A stretch of 64,000 nt of DNA, from positions 2,232,001-2,296,000 of the forward strand of contig NZ_CP139286.1 of assembly GCF_034067285.1 (NCBI RefSeq). Reading direction: 5' to 3'. Every line of letters starts with the position of its first letter. Within the stretch, counting starts at the first letter, position 1. Source of the DNA: Acinetobacter pittii (GTDB taxonomy: Bacteria > Pseudomonadota > Gammaproteobacteria > Pseudomonadales > Moraxellaceae). Under the pieces are notes generated by a model that was not told the DNA's origin, ran no database searches, and saw nothing but the letters and a program-made list of their open reading frames with translations. This document shows, piece by piece, positions 27,854-37,219 of the stretch. A program made the position numbers and the translations under genes.

Positions 27854-27883
27854 AAAAAAAGGCCACATCTGGAGAATGTGGCC
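27854..27883 (-). terminator. Minus-strand terminator after the MocR gene
   Basis: On the minus strand GGCCACAT and ATGTGGCC form a perfect 8-base-pair stem, followed by seven T. It is about 190 bases after the MocR-type regulator stop. It may also help end queH transcripts. The intervening 27798-28072 sequence shows no gene. Confidence 0.8.
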
Positions 27884-28072
27884 AAAAGGTGTACTAAATA
27901 AGCTTTGATGGAGTTAGATTAATTGTGCTAGCTTAAAATAATATTAATTAAAATTAATTTTTAAAAATTTTAATAACCTCTCTATTTTCATATAACCAAT
28001 TGATCATCATAGAAATTCGTATTTAAGCATTTAAAAATGATTAAATTTATCTAAATAACAAAACTTAGGCTA

Positions 28073-29551
28073 TTATTTTTCTTGTAAATATTGTGCAATT
28101 TTTTTAATGTTTTCAATAATTTCATTAGATGTGTGGGCCGCATACCCAAAAAGTACCGCGGCCTTTTCGTTTGGCATCTGACAATATCTTGATAGTGGTT
28201 GAACAGCCAAGTTTAGAGCTGAACATTGATCAATAAATTCTTGCTCTGTCCTCTCACCTTTTAACCAGCATACTGCATGAATACCTGAATCTGTGGGTTG
28301 AACACTAAGCACATCTGAAAGATGCTCATCAATAGTTTTAATCAAGGCTTGTTGGCGCTCATAGCAAGCTTTTCGAACTTTGCGCACATGCCGAGCATAG
28401 TGACCTTTTTGTATAAATTGAGACAAAGCCACTTGCTCTAAATAAGAACTTCGAACATCCGTATAGTATTTTGCTGCACTAAAGGTTTCGATTAATGCTT
28501 CAGGCACAACCATGAATCCTAATCGAAACTCTGGAAACATCATTTTGGTAAAAGTACCAGAGTAAATAACTCTTTGCTGCTGATCTAAACCTTGTAGAGC
28601 TTGAATAGGATATGTGCCATAGCGGAACTCACTATTATAGTCATCTTCAAAAATCCATTTCCCTTGTTGAGATGCCCAATCGAGTAACGAAAAACGGCGG
28701 GCAAGACTTAAGGTTCCACCTACAGGGAATTGATGTGAAGGTGCTGTATAGACCAGTTTGCTTTTTGAATAACGATGAATAATATCAGAGACTAGCATTC
28801 CTTCTTCATCACTTTCAACTAAATTTACCTGTGCACCAAAACTTCGAAAAATGTTAAAAGCAGCGTCATAGCCTGGTTCATCTAAACACACCTCATCATT
28901 TGCTTGAAGTAAAGCATAGGCCGTTAAATGAATAGCTTGCTGCGTCCCATTTACGATAATAATTTGCTCTTCTTTGCAGTTCAGCCCTCGGGTGGAGCGA
29001 ACATATTCACAAATTGCCTGACGTAGAGGCAAATAGCCACGCGGGTCGTGAAATTGACCAAGCTGATAATACGACTGCCGCCAAGCTTGATTTAATAACT
29101 TTCCCCAAAGTTGATGAGGAAATAAGTCAACACAACCTACCCCCACATGGAACATTTTTTTCTTTTGACTTGACCACGACTGCTCTCGCCATGAAGTTAA
29201 TAATGCTTCCATATTTGGATTAATATTTAAGGATTGATGATTATTTTTAGACGTTTTTTTTGAATTTTCTTGAACATGTATTAACTGATCTGGCACAACC
29301 TCAGCAACATAGGTACCCGAACTTGGTTTGGTAAATAAATATCCCTCATCAAGTAATCGTTCAAGAGCTGCCAATACAGAGTTTCTTGAAATTGACATCA
29401 TCTCTGCTAGGGTACGACTTGAGGGTAATTTTGTTCCGGCAGATAGTCTTCTATCTAAGATAGCATCACGCAAAGCCGAATATAGCCCATCTTTAATCTG
29501 CCCTTTTGGCAAAATCAAATGTGGGAAAGATGCCGAAATCGAAGCTGCCAT
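28073..29551 (-). CDS. MocR/PdxR-type regulator (GntR domain fused to aminotransferase)
   Basis: A 492-residue regulator. The N-terminal GntR winged helix (about 20-90) has AGTKLPSSRTLAEMMSISRN and LDEGYLFTKPSSGTYV. The C-terminal class I aminotransferase-like domain (about 130-480) binds pyridoxal phosphate, with the cofactor Lys in YSGTFTKMMFPEFRLG and the segment WIFEDDYNSEFRY. Members control vitamin B6, GABA, taurine or export genes. It is divergent from a GNAT acetyltransferase gene, which it probably regulates together with itself. The exact ligand is not evident. Confidence 0.88.
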   Translation of the reverse strand: MAASISASFPHLILPKGQIKDGLYSALRDAILDRRLSAGTKLPSSRTLAEMMSISRNSVLAALERLLDEGYLFTKPSSGTYVAEVVPDQLIHVQENSKKTSKNNHQSLNINPNMEALLTSWREQSWSSQKKKMFHVGVGCVDLFPHQLWGKLLNQAWRQSYYQLGQFHDPRGYLPLRQAICEYVRSTRGLNCKEEQIIIVNGTQQAIHLTAYALLQANDEVCLDEPGYDAAFNIFRSFGAQVNLVESDEEGMLVSDIIHRYSKSKLVYTAPSHQFPVGGTLSLARRFSLLDWASQQGKWIFEDDYNSEFRYGTYPIQALQGLDQQQRVIYSGTFTKMMFPEFRLGFMVVPEALIETFSAAKYYTDVRSSYLEQVALSQFIQKGHYARHVRKVRKACYERQQALIKTIDEHLSDVLSVQPTDSGIHAVCWLKGERTEQEFIDQCSALNLAVQPLSRYCQMPNEKAAVLFGYAAHTSNEIIENIKKIAQYLQEK

Positions 29552-29662
29552 AACAAACTGGTACTGTAAAAAATATCAGAAGTGTACCTTATAAAAATAC
29601 CACTATCAAAACTACACTCTAGTTGTCCATTTTCCATTACTTTAAAATAGAGTGTAATTATT

Positions 29663-30118
29663 ATGCAAAATCAAGATATTCAAATCATCCCTGTTCAACA
29701 GCAGGACTATTCACAATGGGAAAAATATTGGCTTGCTTATCAAAATTTTTATCAGGTCAATTTACCTCTTCACGTCACAAAAGTGACTTGGGAACGCTTT
29801 TTCGATGAAAATGAACCCGTTTATTGTGCTGTTGCCAAACAAGGCGAGCAAGTTTTGGGAATTGTGCATTATGTTATTCATCGTTCAACATGGGCAGAAA
29901 ATAATTATTGTTATTTAGAAGACCTCTATGTTTCACCTGAAGTTCGTGGACAACACATTGGTAAGCAACTTATTGAATATGTGCAGAAGCAAGCAATTGT
30001 ACACAACTGTGACCGTTTATATTGGCATACTCAAGAAAGCAACCACACAGCCCAAAAGCTTTACGATTGGATTGCCCAAAAACCCGGGATTATTGAATAT
30101 CGTATGCCGTTGAACTAA
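29663..30118 (+). CDS. GNAT family N-acetyltransferase
   Basis: A 151-residue acetyltransferase. Acetyl-CoA binding is shown by EDLYVSPEVRGQHIGKQLIE (residues about 89-108), followed by LYWHTQESNHTAQKLYDWI, the common GNAT motif B end. It is divergent from a MocR-type regulator across about 110 bases. That pairing recurs in bacteria where the acetyltransferase acts on an amine or amino acid, but the substrate here is unknown. Confidence 0.87.
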   Translation: MQNQDIQIIPVQQQDYSQWEKYWLAYQNFYQVNLPLHVTKVTWERFFDENEPVYCAVAKQGEQVLGIVHYVIHRSTWAENNYCYLEDLYVSPEVRGQHIGKQLIEYVQKQAIVHNCDRLYWHTQESNHTAQKLYDWIAQKPGIIEYRMPLN

Positions 30119-30129
30119 AGAAAGTAAAA

Positions 30130-30161
30130 AAACACCAAAAGCTGGAGTGCTTTTGGTGTTT
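30130..30161. terminator. Bidirectional terminator
   Basis: A 13-base-pair stem, AAACACCAAAAGC (30130-30142) with GCTTTTGGTGTTT (30149-30161), lies between the convergent GNAT and YcaQ-type genes. Confidence 0.88.
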
Positions 30162-31317
30162 AAATCTTAGCAAGAATAAGCTTAATCACTTTGTCATTAA
30201 TAGTTGAGCATTGATTAAACGCTGCAAAACGCTTGAGCTCTTGCTCCAATTCGAAAAAGAAGACTTCCTTATTTTTTACTGTTTTTTCTAGATGTAGACT
30301 AATTACTTCTAACTCTTTTATAGAACGATGCGCTTTACAATCTACTCGGCCGACTAACTCATCTTGATAAAGAATCGGCAAACAAAAATAACCATATACC
30401 CTTTTAGCCGCTGGTACATAGCATTCAATCCGATAATCAAACTCAAATAAAGAAGTTAAACGGTCACGATGAATAAGCGAGTTATCAAAAGGTGAAAGTA
30501 TTTTTAAACCGAACTCAGTATTAAGCTTTTGTTCTATTGCAGCGGCATCAACATATAGCGTTTGACCATTCTCAAGCTTGATTGCAGATACTACACCTGC
30601 GTCAATCTGCTCCATCAGCACGGCACGCATAGTTTCTTTTAAATCATTTTTCTTTAAATGAACCAGTTGTTTCCATGTAAATGCACCATGTGCTCGAAGC
30701 GTATTATTAAATAAATACTGCGCATATTCATAAAGCGTAGGCATAGTTAAATCAATATTTTCAGGCAAGCAGCGCTCGGTCAAATCATAGACCTTTTCCA
30801 TTCCGTTACGTTCACAGATCATCAGGTCACCCTGCATATATAACTGCTCAAAAGCACGGCGGCCTGGACCAGTATTCCACCAGTTTCCTAAACTCTTTTT
30901 ATTATTCTTATCAATATCTCTTAATCGAATTTTACCTTCAGCACGAACACGCGCTAAAATTTCATTCATAAGCTGCTGATCGCCTCTATTAAAATAACGG
31001 CTTTCCCCTTTCCTGACAGACATCATGGCAGGCAGTGCATAGCGATAATCTTTCATTGGAAGATAAGATGCGGCATGATACCAATATTCAAAAATCTGGC
31101 GCTCGCGTACCAAACTATTGAGATGACTTAGATCATAATCAGGCACTCGGCTCCACAATATATGGTGATGAGCTCGCTCTACAACCGATATGGTATCAAT
31201 CTGCACATATCCTAAATGCTCAATCGCCTGTAAAGTGCCTTCCAAACCTTTGGCAAATCGACTAGTTTTTCCTAGGCATTGATTGAATAAAGTAAGCTGT
31301 TTCAAAGAAGAAGTCAT
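30160..31317 (-). CDS. YcaQ-family DNA glycosylase (crosslink repair type, HTH_42)
   Basis: A 385-residue winged-helix protein of the AlkZ/YcaQ family that unhooks DNA interstrand crosslinks or alkylated bases. The catalytic QxD motif is visible as Gln39 and Asp41 in YVQIDTISVVERAHHHILW. Other family features are WYHAASYLPMKDYRYALP and the C-terminal SPFDNSLIHRDRLTSLFEF. The preferred start is the ATG at 31317; a TTG three codons earlier is also open. It is a single gene. Whether it handles crosslinks or single lesions depends on the branch and cannot be settled here. Confidence 0.85.
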   Translation of the reverse strand: MTSSLKQLTLFNQCLGKTSRFAKGLEGTLQAIEHLGYVQIDTISVVERAHHHILWSRVPDYDLSHLNSLVRERQIFEYWYHAASYLPMKDYRYALPAMMSVRKGESRYFNRGDQQLMNEILARVRAEGKIRLRDIDKNNKKSLGNWWNTGPGRRAFEQLYMQGDLMICERNGMEKVYDLTERCLPENIDLTMPTLYEYAQYLFNNTLRAHGAFTWKQLVHLKKNDLKETMRAVLMEQIDAGVVSAIKLENGQTLYVDAAAIEQKLNTEFGLKILSPFDNSLIHRDRLTSLFEFDYRIECYVPAAKRVYGYFCLPILYQDELVGRVDCKAHRSIKELEVISLHLEKTVKNKEVFFFELEQELKRFAAFNQCSTINDKVIKLILAKI

Positions 31318-31451
31318 AAAAATCAAATATTGTTGTATTCATTTAAAAGCGGGAAATTTTCAGTTCTATCGTATCACTATTTCCTGATTTACTTGTGTTT
31401 TAGAATCGGTAATTCTCTATAAAAAGAATCACGATTAACTCAACGTTCGTT

Positions 31452-32633
31452 TTACAGACTCAGCTTAAAATAACTTTTAGGCGCCAATCTAATCACTAAA
31501 ATAACTACTAATATCACACTGGCTAAATGGAAAAGCCATCCCGCTTTGTAAGCCCCCGTAAGATCATGCAAAATTGCAATAATCCATGGCGGAATTGCTG
31601 CCAATAAGAAACCACCGCCTTGCATCAGTGCAGATAAAGCACCTGCATAAATCGGCTCATCAAAATGATCTAATGCAACTATAAGCGTTAAGGCAAAACA
31701 TCCTCCCAAACCCGCGCCTAAACAAATTGCCCAAAGTATAGAGGCAAACTCAGGCATAAAAGCCATTCCTGCAAACCCAACCATTTGCATAGCTAACGTA
31801 AACCATAGCCATGGACGTCGGTCTTTATATTTTCTTGCTAAAACGGGCAAAATAAGTGCTGAAGCTGCTTGGCTCAAGGCCAGTAAAGCAAGTAGTTGTC
31901 CACTTTGCGCTGCGCTCCACCCCTGATCTTGAAAAGAAGGCGCTAACCAAGCTACGACTGATGAGTAGCCCCCATTTACAAGCCCGAGACAAGCCATTAA
32001 CAACCAAGTTCGAGGTTGATTTAATAACTTTCTTACAGGCACACGATGAATGGATGAGCCAACTTTTGTAGGTAAAAAAGCCAGTGCCAATATAAATGCA
32101 AATAAAGCTGGAATAGCAAAAGAAGCCAGTCCAATTGACCAAAAGCCAGTTATATTTGAAATTATGGGAGCTAACCATGCTCCTAACGCCCCACCGCCCA
32201 TGAGCATAGCTGAATAAAGCCCCATCATCGGACCTATGTATTGGCTAAATTCTCGTTTAATCATGCCTGGAAAAGCTGCTTGTATCATCGCAACGCCAAA
32301 TCCAATTACTATTGCACTAATAATTAATCCTTCGGCTGTAGGTAATAAAAAACGGACAGCACATCCCGCACAAATAGCAAGTAATGCACCAAGAATAGCT
32401 TTTCGTTCGCCCACATAGTTCTGCAATATTGGCCCAACAAATGCAACAAGCCCCATAAGCATCATCGGTAGCAAAGTAAGTAGTGCCATTCCTTGTAGGC
32501 TTAAGCCAGTGGCTGTTCGAATATTGGCAATCAATGGTCCAATACTTGTGATAAATGGTCTTAAATTAAGGCCCACCAAAGCTACCGTTACAACAAGCAT
32601 GGGACGAGTCAAAAAAACTCCAGACTGCTTCAT
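31452..32633 (-). CDS. MFS transporter, CynX/NimT family
   Basis: A 393-residue major facilitator with about 12 hydrophobic segments. The first helix region VALVGLNLRPFITSIGPLIA is a hallmark of CynX-like transporters (cyanate, 2-nitroimidazole). The ATG at 32633 overlaps the deaminase stop (ATGA), which argues for this start over one 13 codons upstream. It is cotranscribed with the deaminase, so a nucleobase, or another amine, may be what it carries. Substrate unknown. Confidence 0.82.
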   Translation of the reverse strand: MKQSGVFLTRPMLVVTVALVGLNLRPFITSIGPLIANIRTATGLSLQGMALLTLLPMMLMGLVAFVGPILQNYVGERKAILGALLAICAGCAVRFLLPTAEGLIISAIVIGFGVAMIQAAFPGMIKREFSQYIGPMMGLYSAMLMGGGALGAWLAPIISNITGFWSIGLASFAIPALFAFILALAFLPTKVGSSIHRVPVRKLLNQPRTWLLMACLGLVNGGYSSVVAWLAPSFQDQGWSAAQSGQLLALLALSQAASALILPVLARKYKDRRPWLWFTLAMQMVGFAGMAFMPEFASILWAICLGAGLGGCFALTLIVALDHFDEPIYAGALSALMQGGGFLLAAIPPWIIAILHDLTGAYKAGWLFHLASVILVVILVIRLAPKSYFKLSL

Positions 32634-33115
32634 TCTTCTGAGCCTAAATTCTTGGCTTGATAATTCTTCCAATGCACATAAAGATCAGTGCGGTTTTCAA
32701 CTCTGATCGGTATATATTGAATTTTCATTGATTGCTCAGAAAACGGCTTGGCAAGCTCAATATATATTTCGGCTGTAGACAAACCAAATGGTGTTCCATC
32801 TTCATTAGAATATGCATAGCTCACCGACTTGATACCTGCTAAACGCATTGCAGCCATACACATTGGGCATGGATGGCCACTTGCATACACAGAACAGCCT
32901 TCTAAATTGGCAGATCCTAAAACTTGGCTGGCTGCACGAATCGCTAGTAATTCGGCATGTGCGGTGGGATCGTTGGTTGTCAGAATCTGATTTACGCCTG
33001 AAGCAATAATTTCTCCATTCTTTACAACAACAGCTCCAAATGGTCTGCCACCTTTTTCAATATTGTTATAGGCAAGCTCAATCGCTTTACGTAAAAACTG
33101 TTCACCTTTTTCCAT
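32630..33115 (-). CDS. Nucleoside/nucleobase deaminase (guanine deaminase-like)
   Basis: A 161-residue zinc enzyme of the cytidine/deoxycytidylate deaminase superfamily. The zinc site is visible as THAELLAIRAA (the HAE motif) and GHPCPMCMAAMRLAG (PCxxC). The N-terminal RPFGAVVVKNGEIIASGVN and the FGLSTAEIY-type tail fit guanine deaminase or a related purine deaminase. It overlaps the CynX-like transporter gene by four bases, suggesting that the two work together in scavenging a base. A tRNA adenosine deaminase (TadA) is less likely. Confidence 0.82.
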   Translation of the reverse strand: MEKGEQFLRKAIELAYNNIEKGGRPFGAVVVKNGEIIASGVNQILTTNDPTAHAELLAIRAASQVLGSANLEGCSVYASGHPCPMCMAAMRLAGIKSVSYAYSNEDGTPFGLSTAEIYIELAKPFSEQSMKIQYIPIRVENRTDLYVHWKNYQAKNLGSEE

Positions 33116-33131
33116 GACATACTCTCACTTT

Positions 33132-33800
33132 CTATTTTGCACCAGCTGCAAGAAGTCTTTTTTCAATTTCGCGGTAGCCTCGTGAACGTGCATGTTGTAA
33201 TGGCTTAATGCCGTCTTTATCTGCTAAGTTCGGATCGGCACCTGCTTTTAGTAAAAGCTCTACAATGCGTTGATATTTTGGTTCTCCATTGCCCAAAATA
33301 ATGGCCTCAAGCAATGCGGTCCACCCTAAATTATTGACATGATTAACATCTACACCAGCGGCAATTAATGTACGAACTGTTTCAACATGGCCTCGCTCCG
33401 CTGCGGGAATGAGCGCAGTCCCACCGTAGCGATTAGTACTTTTTAAGTTCGCACCATGCATGAGTGTCATTCTTAAAATTTTTAAATACCCCTGTGCGCC
33501 GGCGTACAAATACGGACTGTCTTGAATATTATCTTTTGCATTTACATCGGCACCCGCCTCTATCAGCATATGAGCAGCATGTACATTATTTGCTCTTGTT
33601 GCGACCATCAAAGCAGTCGAACCAGTTTCATCCCGCTCATCAATTAAAGCCTTTTGAGATAAAATCTTTTTTATAGATTGAGTGTCGTTATTTATTGCTG
33701 CCTGATGTAAAGGGTACTCACTCATTGCATTCGTCATATTTGTAAAACCTAAAGCCCCTAACGCGACGATCAGATTCATCCATATTAGTGACTTACGCAT
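33132..33800 (-). CDS. Secreted ankyrin-repeat protein
   Basis: A 222-residue protein with an N-terminal signal sequence (MRKSLIWMNLIVALGALGF, cut probably after NAMS) and five or so ankyrin repeats between residues 30 and 220, e.g. TGSTALMVATRANNVHAAHM and GWTALLEAIILGN. It probably acts in the periplasm. The ATG at 33800 has a GGGAGACC site; a longer start would hide the signal sequence. It lies 16 bases before the deaminase gene and may be cotranscribed with it. Some periplasmic ankyrin proteins protect against oxidative stress, but nothing here shows that. Confidence 0.8.
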   Translation of the reverse strand: MRKSLIWMNLIVALGALGFTNMTNAMSEYPLHQAAINNDTQSIKKILSQKALIDERDETGSTALMVATRANNVHAAHMLIEAGADVNAKDNIQDSPYLYAGAQGYLKILRMTLMHGANLKSTNRYGGTALIPAAERGHVETVRTLIAAGVDVNHVNNLGWTALLEAIILGNGEPKYQRIVELLLKAGADPNLADKDGIKPLQHARSRGYREIEKRLLAAGAK

Positions 33801-33947
33801 GCTGGTCTCCCAATAGAAATTTATGGCAAAACATTTTGCAAATAGAATAAACATCGCCAAAAGTATTTGGAAATTAAATTATTTAATCGATACTATTAAG
33901 TTTATAAATACTTATCTGATCTGCTTTTAAACGTAGCGGTGCATAAT

Positions 33948-34805
33948 ATGTTTGATCCTCGCCTTTTACGTGCTTTTGTCACTATTTTTGAAACGGGCAG
34001 TTTTACTGCAGCTGCTGATCGATTACACCTGACTCAATCAACGATTAGTCAGCAGTTAGCACGGCTTGAAGAATCAGTAGGTCATGCGCTTATAGATCGA
34101 ACGGCAAGACCTTTCAAATTGACCGTTTCGGGAGAATATCTGATTGGGTATGCACAAAGGATTTTGACTCTTCAACAAGAAGCTGAGGCCCTACTCAAAG
34201 ATCCGGCAGGAAGTATTCCTATTCGTATTGGTTTACCAGAAGATATGATGAGTTCTGCAATGGCTGAAGTTTTCGGTATATTTGCCAAAGAGCATCGTTC
34301 CATTCGTTTAGACGTAACCTCTGGCTTAAGCCGGAACCTAACAGAGCGTTATCGGAATGGTGAATTCGATATTATTATTGTCAAAGAACCCGCGGCCAGT
34401 GCTGATCACCACGCTACATTCCCAGAAGAAATGGCATGGTTTGCAAGTGAAAACTCAAAGACTCCATGGGCTGACCCCGTGAGTTTAGTCACTTTTCCTC
34501 AAGGAGGACTTTATCGAGACGAAATGTTCGCAACCTTAGAACGTGAGCGGCGACGTTGGTATATTGCTTTTACTGGTAGTAGCCTAGAAAGCGTGTTAGT
34601 CAGTGTTGAAACAGGATTAGGGTTATCTTTATTGCCTGTAGCTACGACCAATGGACGTAGAGTACGTCGATATGATTCATTAGGTGCTGTGCCACCTATG
34701 GTCGTTTCAATTTACACGTGGGAAAAAGCTGGGATCATTTCCCAGCTTGTAGATAAAATGACGTCTGTTTTACAAAAACGTTTTCAATCCTCACTCAATG
34801 TTTAA
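33948..34805 (+). CDS. LysR-family transcriptional regulator
   Basis: A 285-residue regulator. The N-terminal helix-turn-helix (about 1-60) reads as FDPRLLRAFVTIFETGSFTA and RLHLTQSTISQQLARLEE. The rest is a substrate-binding domain with IPIRIGLPEDMMSSAMAEVF and GLGLSLLPVATTNG. The ATG at 33948 is preferred; a GTG three codons earlier is possible. It is divergent from the ankyrin-deaminase-transporter genes, its probable targets. Its stop overlaps that of tagX on the other strand. Confidence 0.87.
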   Translation: MFDPRLLRAFVTIFETGSFTAAADRLHLTQSTISQQLARLEESVGHALIDRTARPFKLTVSGEYLIGYAQRILTLQQEAEALLKDPAGSIPIRIGLPEDMMSSAMAEVFGIFAKEHRSIRLDVTSGLSRNLTERYRNGEFDIIIVKEPAASADHHATFPEEMAWFASENSKTPWADPVSLVTFPQGGLYRDEMFATLERERRRWYIAFTGSSLESVLVSVETGLGLSLLPVATTNGRRVRRYDSLGAVPPMVVSIYTWEKAGIISQLVDKMTSVLQKRFQSSLNV

Positions 34806-35755
34806 CTTATATCATTCGAACTTTCAGCGATAAGTTTTTCCGCCATTTCTTGAGTTTTTCTTAAGCCCGGCATACGGAATTCGGTATGCCCATAATCTTG
34901 GATAGATTTCCAACGTCCACCCCAAGTCAAACCAACAGATTCGGCAACTTGCCCATATAACCGATAACCTTGCATCGCCCATGGATCCCGTTCAGAAATA
35001 ACCACTTTCCCATTTCGTTTAAATGCTACATCAGCAGCTAAACCAAATTGATGATAGCTTTGATACCCCCTCGCTCTAGTCGTGTTAGGATTGCCCGCCA
35101 GCATATTCTGACGTGCTGGGCTACGATAACCTTCTAATAGAACCAACTCATAACCATACTGTTCTTTCATGATTTTAAAGACCATGAGTAAACGCTGTTT
35201 ATAACGTGGGTTCATTTTGTCCCATTTACGATCAACCAAAGTCGTATCCAGAATAGCTCGACCATCGAAACTTGCATTATCAATCGGTGAAGAATTAATA
35301 GCTCCACTATTTTGAGACGAATATTGCTGCTCTAACTGCGTCGCCTCAACAATTGCGGCTTCAATTAAGCTTTCATCCACTTCTGGTGGTGGTGATAATA
35401 TTTCACCATTTAAAAGTGCATAGATTTGAGGGTCAGTTTTTTTCAGATATTCAGCTTCAATTCGAGTTGAACTAATGGGACGAGTAAAAGCAAAAATTAA
35501 TATACTGGCAAACAAAAAAAAGCCAGCAATTACAATCCACCATTGCTGTAAATGCCAATGAGATTGTAATTTTTCAGGAGCAGCTGCCTGATTCATCGTT
35601 TGAGCAAATTGCTTCACCTGATTCAGCTGTTTACGGCCTTGTGGCAGTAACGACAAGACGAAATCTTTGCTTCTACTCCTTAGTTCATAGGACATTAAAA
35701 ATGCTAAACCAATTGCCAAGCACGTAAAGCAAAAGAAAATGAGAAAGATCATCAT
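34802..35755 (-). CDS. tagX: T6SS-associated peptidoglycan hydrolase TagX
   Basis: A 317-residue membrane-anchored peptidase of the M15 (VanY/D-alanyl-D-alanine carboxypeptidase) type. Two hydrophobic segments lie near residues 3-20 and 72-92. The catalytic domain (about 185-310) has zinc motifs SYHQFGLAADVAF and DYGHTEF, with EGYRSPARQNMLAG before them. TagX in Acinetobacter was reported as a peptidoglycan endopeptidase needed for building the T6SS, making room in the wall for the apparatus. It is the last gene of the cluster. It overlaps the convergent LysR stop by four bases, so no terminator separates them. Confidence 0.9.
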   Translation of the reverse strand: MMIFLIFFCFTCLAIGLAFLMSYELRSRSKDFVLSLLPQGRKQLNQVKQFAQTMNQAAAPEKLQSHWHLQQWWIVIAGFFLFASILIFAFTRPISSTRIEAEYLKKTDPQIYALLNGEILSPPPEVDESLIEAAIVEATQLEQQYSSQNSGAINSSPIDNASFDGRAILDTTLVDRKWDKMNPRYKQRLLMVFKIMKEQYGYELVLLEGYRSPARQNMLAGNPNTTRARGYQSYHQFGLAADVAFKRNGKVVISERDPWAMQGYRLYGQVAESVGLTWGGRWKSIQDYGHTEFRMPGLRKTQEMAEKLIAESSNDIS

Positions 35756-35762
35756 CAGTTCA

Positions 35763-36383
35763 TTAATTCACGGCAAAAGGACTACGTGTAATTTTAATAT
35801 CTACCGATGCTTTAGGTGGTTCAACCTCAGGTTCTGGTTCGGTTGGAGCTTTACTCTCAACTACGGGTTTAGCCTGTACCACTTGCTGCTGCGGCTTACC
35901 CACTGTTTTTTGCTGAGCTGGCTGTACTTTAGGTTGAGTCGTTTTAGCTACGCTTGTCTGTAATTGAGGCACAACTTGAACTTTCTTCTCACCTGTTAGC
36001 TGCTCATCAAATGGTGAAACTCGCTGTTCATTCGCAGCAACAGTTTTATGCGGAACAGGTTTAAAGATATTACTTAATTCATTATCTTTTGGCTGTTCAA
36101 AGCCATCACGGCTCATTGAGTCTGTTTCATTGTCTTGGCTTATAGCAACCTGATTCTGTTCATCAGAAGAATGAGCAGCATCTTGATTTAAAATTTGCTC
36201 TTCTGTTGATTTACTCTCAATTGCTGCTGATTCTGGCGAATTCGATTGAGACAAGAACAGGAATAGCGAGATGCTGACAAACACCCCTGCAATTACACCA
36301 ATCACAATATAAAGTAGTGGTGATTTCGGCTTTTTTTTATTCGATTGTAAAACTCGAATAGAAGTTGGTTTTTCCTGAGCCAT
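35763..36383 (-). CDS. T6SS accessory membrane protein, Pro/Gln-rich
   Basis: A 206-residue protein of unknown function. It has one membrane helix near residues 22-46 (LLYIVIGVIAGVFVSISLFL) after a short basic cytoplasmic end. The rest is a low-complexity region rich in Gln, Ser, Glu and Pro, ending in a repeated Pro-Glu stretch (TEPEPEVEPP). The layout, a short inside end and a long periplasmic stalk, is that of a scaffold. It lies between tssL and tagX and occurs in the Acinetobacter T6SS locus, where some reports call it an 'asa' accessory gene; I cannot assign the letter. Confidence 0.7.
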   Translation of the reverse strand: MAQEKPTSIRVLQSNKKKPKSPLLYIVIGVIAGVFVSISLFLFLSQSNSPESAAIESKSTEEQILNQDAAHSSDEQNQVAISQDNETDSMSRDGFEQPKDNELSNIFKPVPHKTVAANEQRVSPFDEQLTGEKKVQVVPQLQTSVAKTTQPKVQPAQQKTVGKPQQQVVQAKPVVESKAPTEPEPEVEPPKASVDIKITRSPFAVN

Positions 36384-36395
36384 TTCGTACCATCA

Positions 36396-37202
36396 TCAAG
36401 GTAAATAAATTGTAATATGCGCTTGCTCTTGAGGAGCAGAAATCACATTTTGATAATTAGATAATGCTTTATCATTTTGATTGTTCAGCATAAATCTTAA
36501 GCCTGCAAAGGTAAGTAATGCAAAAATCAATAAAAAGATCAAAATCCAAAAGAAAGGTACTTCGCGATGAATAATATTCCGTATTTGATCGGGAATTGCA
36601 GAGAATGGCGAAAATGCAACTTTTTTCCCTTTTAAATAGTCGATCTCATCACCCACTCGTGATACTAAGTGGTTAAGACTTTCAATAGACTCAATGCGAT
36701 ACTTACCTTGAAAACCAAGTAAAAGGCAGTAATGAAATACTTCAAGAGCAGCTAGTCGTTCTTTTCCACGGCTTCGCAATTGCTCCAAAATTTCAAAAAA
36801 GCGATAGCCCGCTAACTGAGAACCAAATAAGCTCAATTGCAATGGGCTAATCAACCAAGCATTTTGTAAATTAAAATAGCTTGGGTCTTGTTGCGTTACG
36901 ATGGTTTCATCAATTAATGCACAAAATGCATATTTAGCATCATGAATATCATCAGCTGAAAATTGTAGTTTTTTAGCTTGTTGCTCAAATTGATTAAGCA
37001 AATTTAAGGTTTTTTCACGGAATTGCTGCGCATCTGCCGGCACATATTGATTTCGAATTAAAAAAATCAAATAAAAGCCATCATGCAATAAATCAATAAG
37101 ATTAATTGCCTGTAGTTTTGCCTGCGACTGGCTATTGTTATTTCCACCCGTCCCGATTTGCCCATCGTCAAATAAAGAAGGAGCACCTGTAGATTGTGAC
37201 AT
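36396..37202 (-). CDS. tssL: T6SS membrane-complex protein TssL (DotU family)
   Basis: A 268-residue inner-membrane protein that joins the membrane complex to the baseplate. The cytoplasmic DotU domain (about 30-200) has LLNQFEQQAKKL, KYAFCALIDETIV and FFEILEQLRSRGKER. A single helix near the C terminus, VPFFWILIFLLIFALLTFAG, anchors it. There is no OmpA-type peptidoglycan-binding extension; that role may be taken by TagN. It lies 17 bases after tssK. Confidence 0.93.
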   Translation of the reverse strand: MSQSTGAPSLFDDGQIGTGGNNNSQSQAKLQAINLIDLLHDGFYLIFLIRNQYVPADAQQFREKTLNLLNQFEQQAKKLQFSADDIHDAKYAFCALIDETIVTQQDPSYFNLQNAWLISPLQLSLFGSQLAGYRFFEILEQLRSRGKERLAALEVFHYCLLLGFQGKYRIESIESLNHLVSRVGDEIDYLKGKKVAFSPFSAIPDQIRNIIHREVPFFWILIFLLIFALLTFAGLRFMLNNQNDKALSNYQNVISAPQEQAHITIYLP

Positions 37203-37219
37203 TTTTCTCTCCTTTACCG

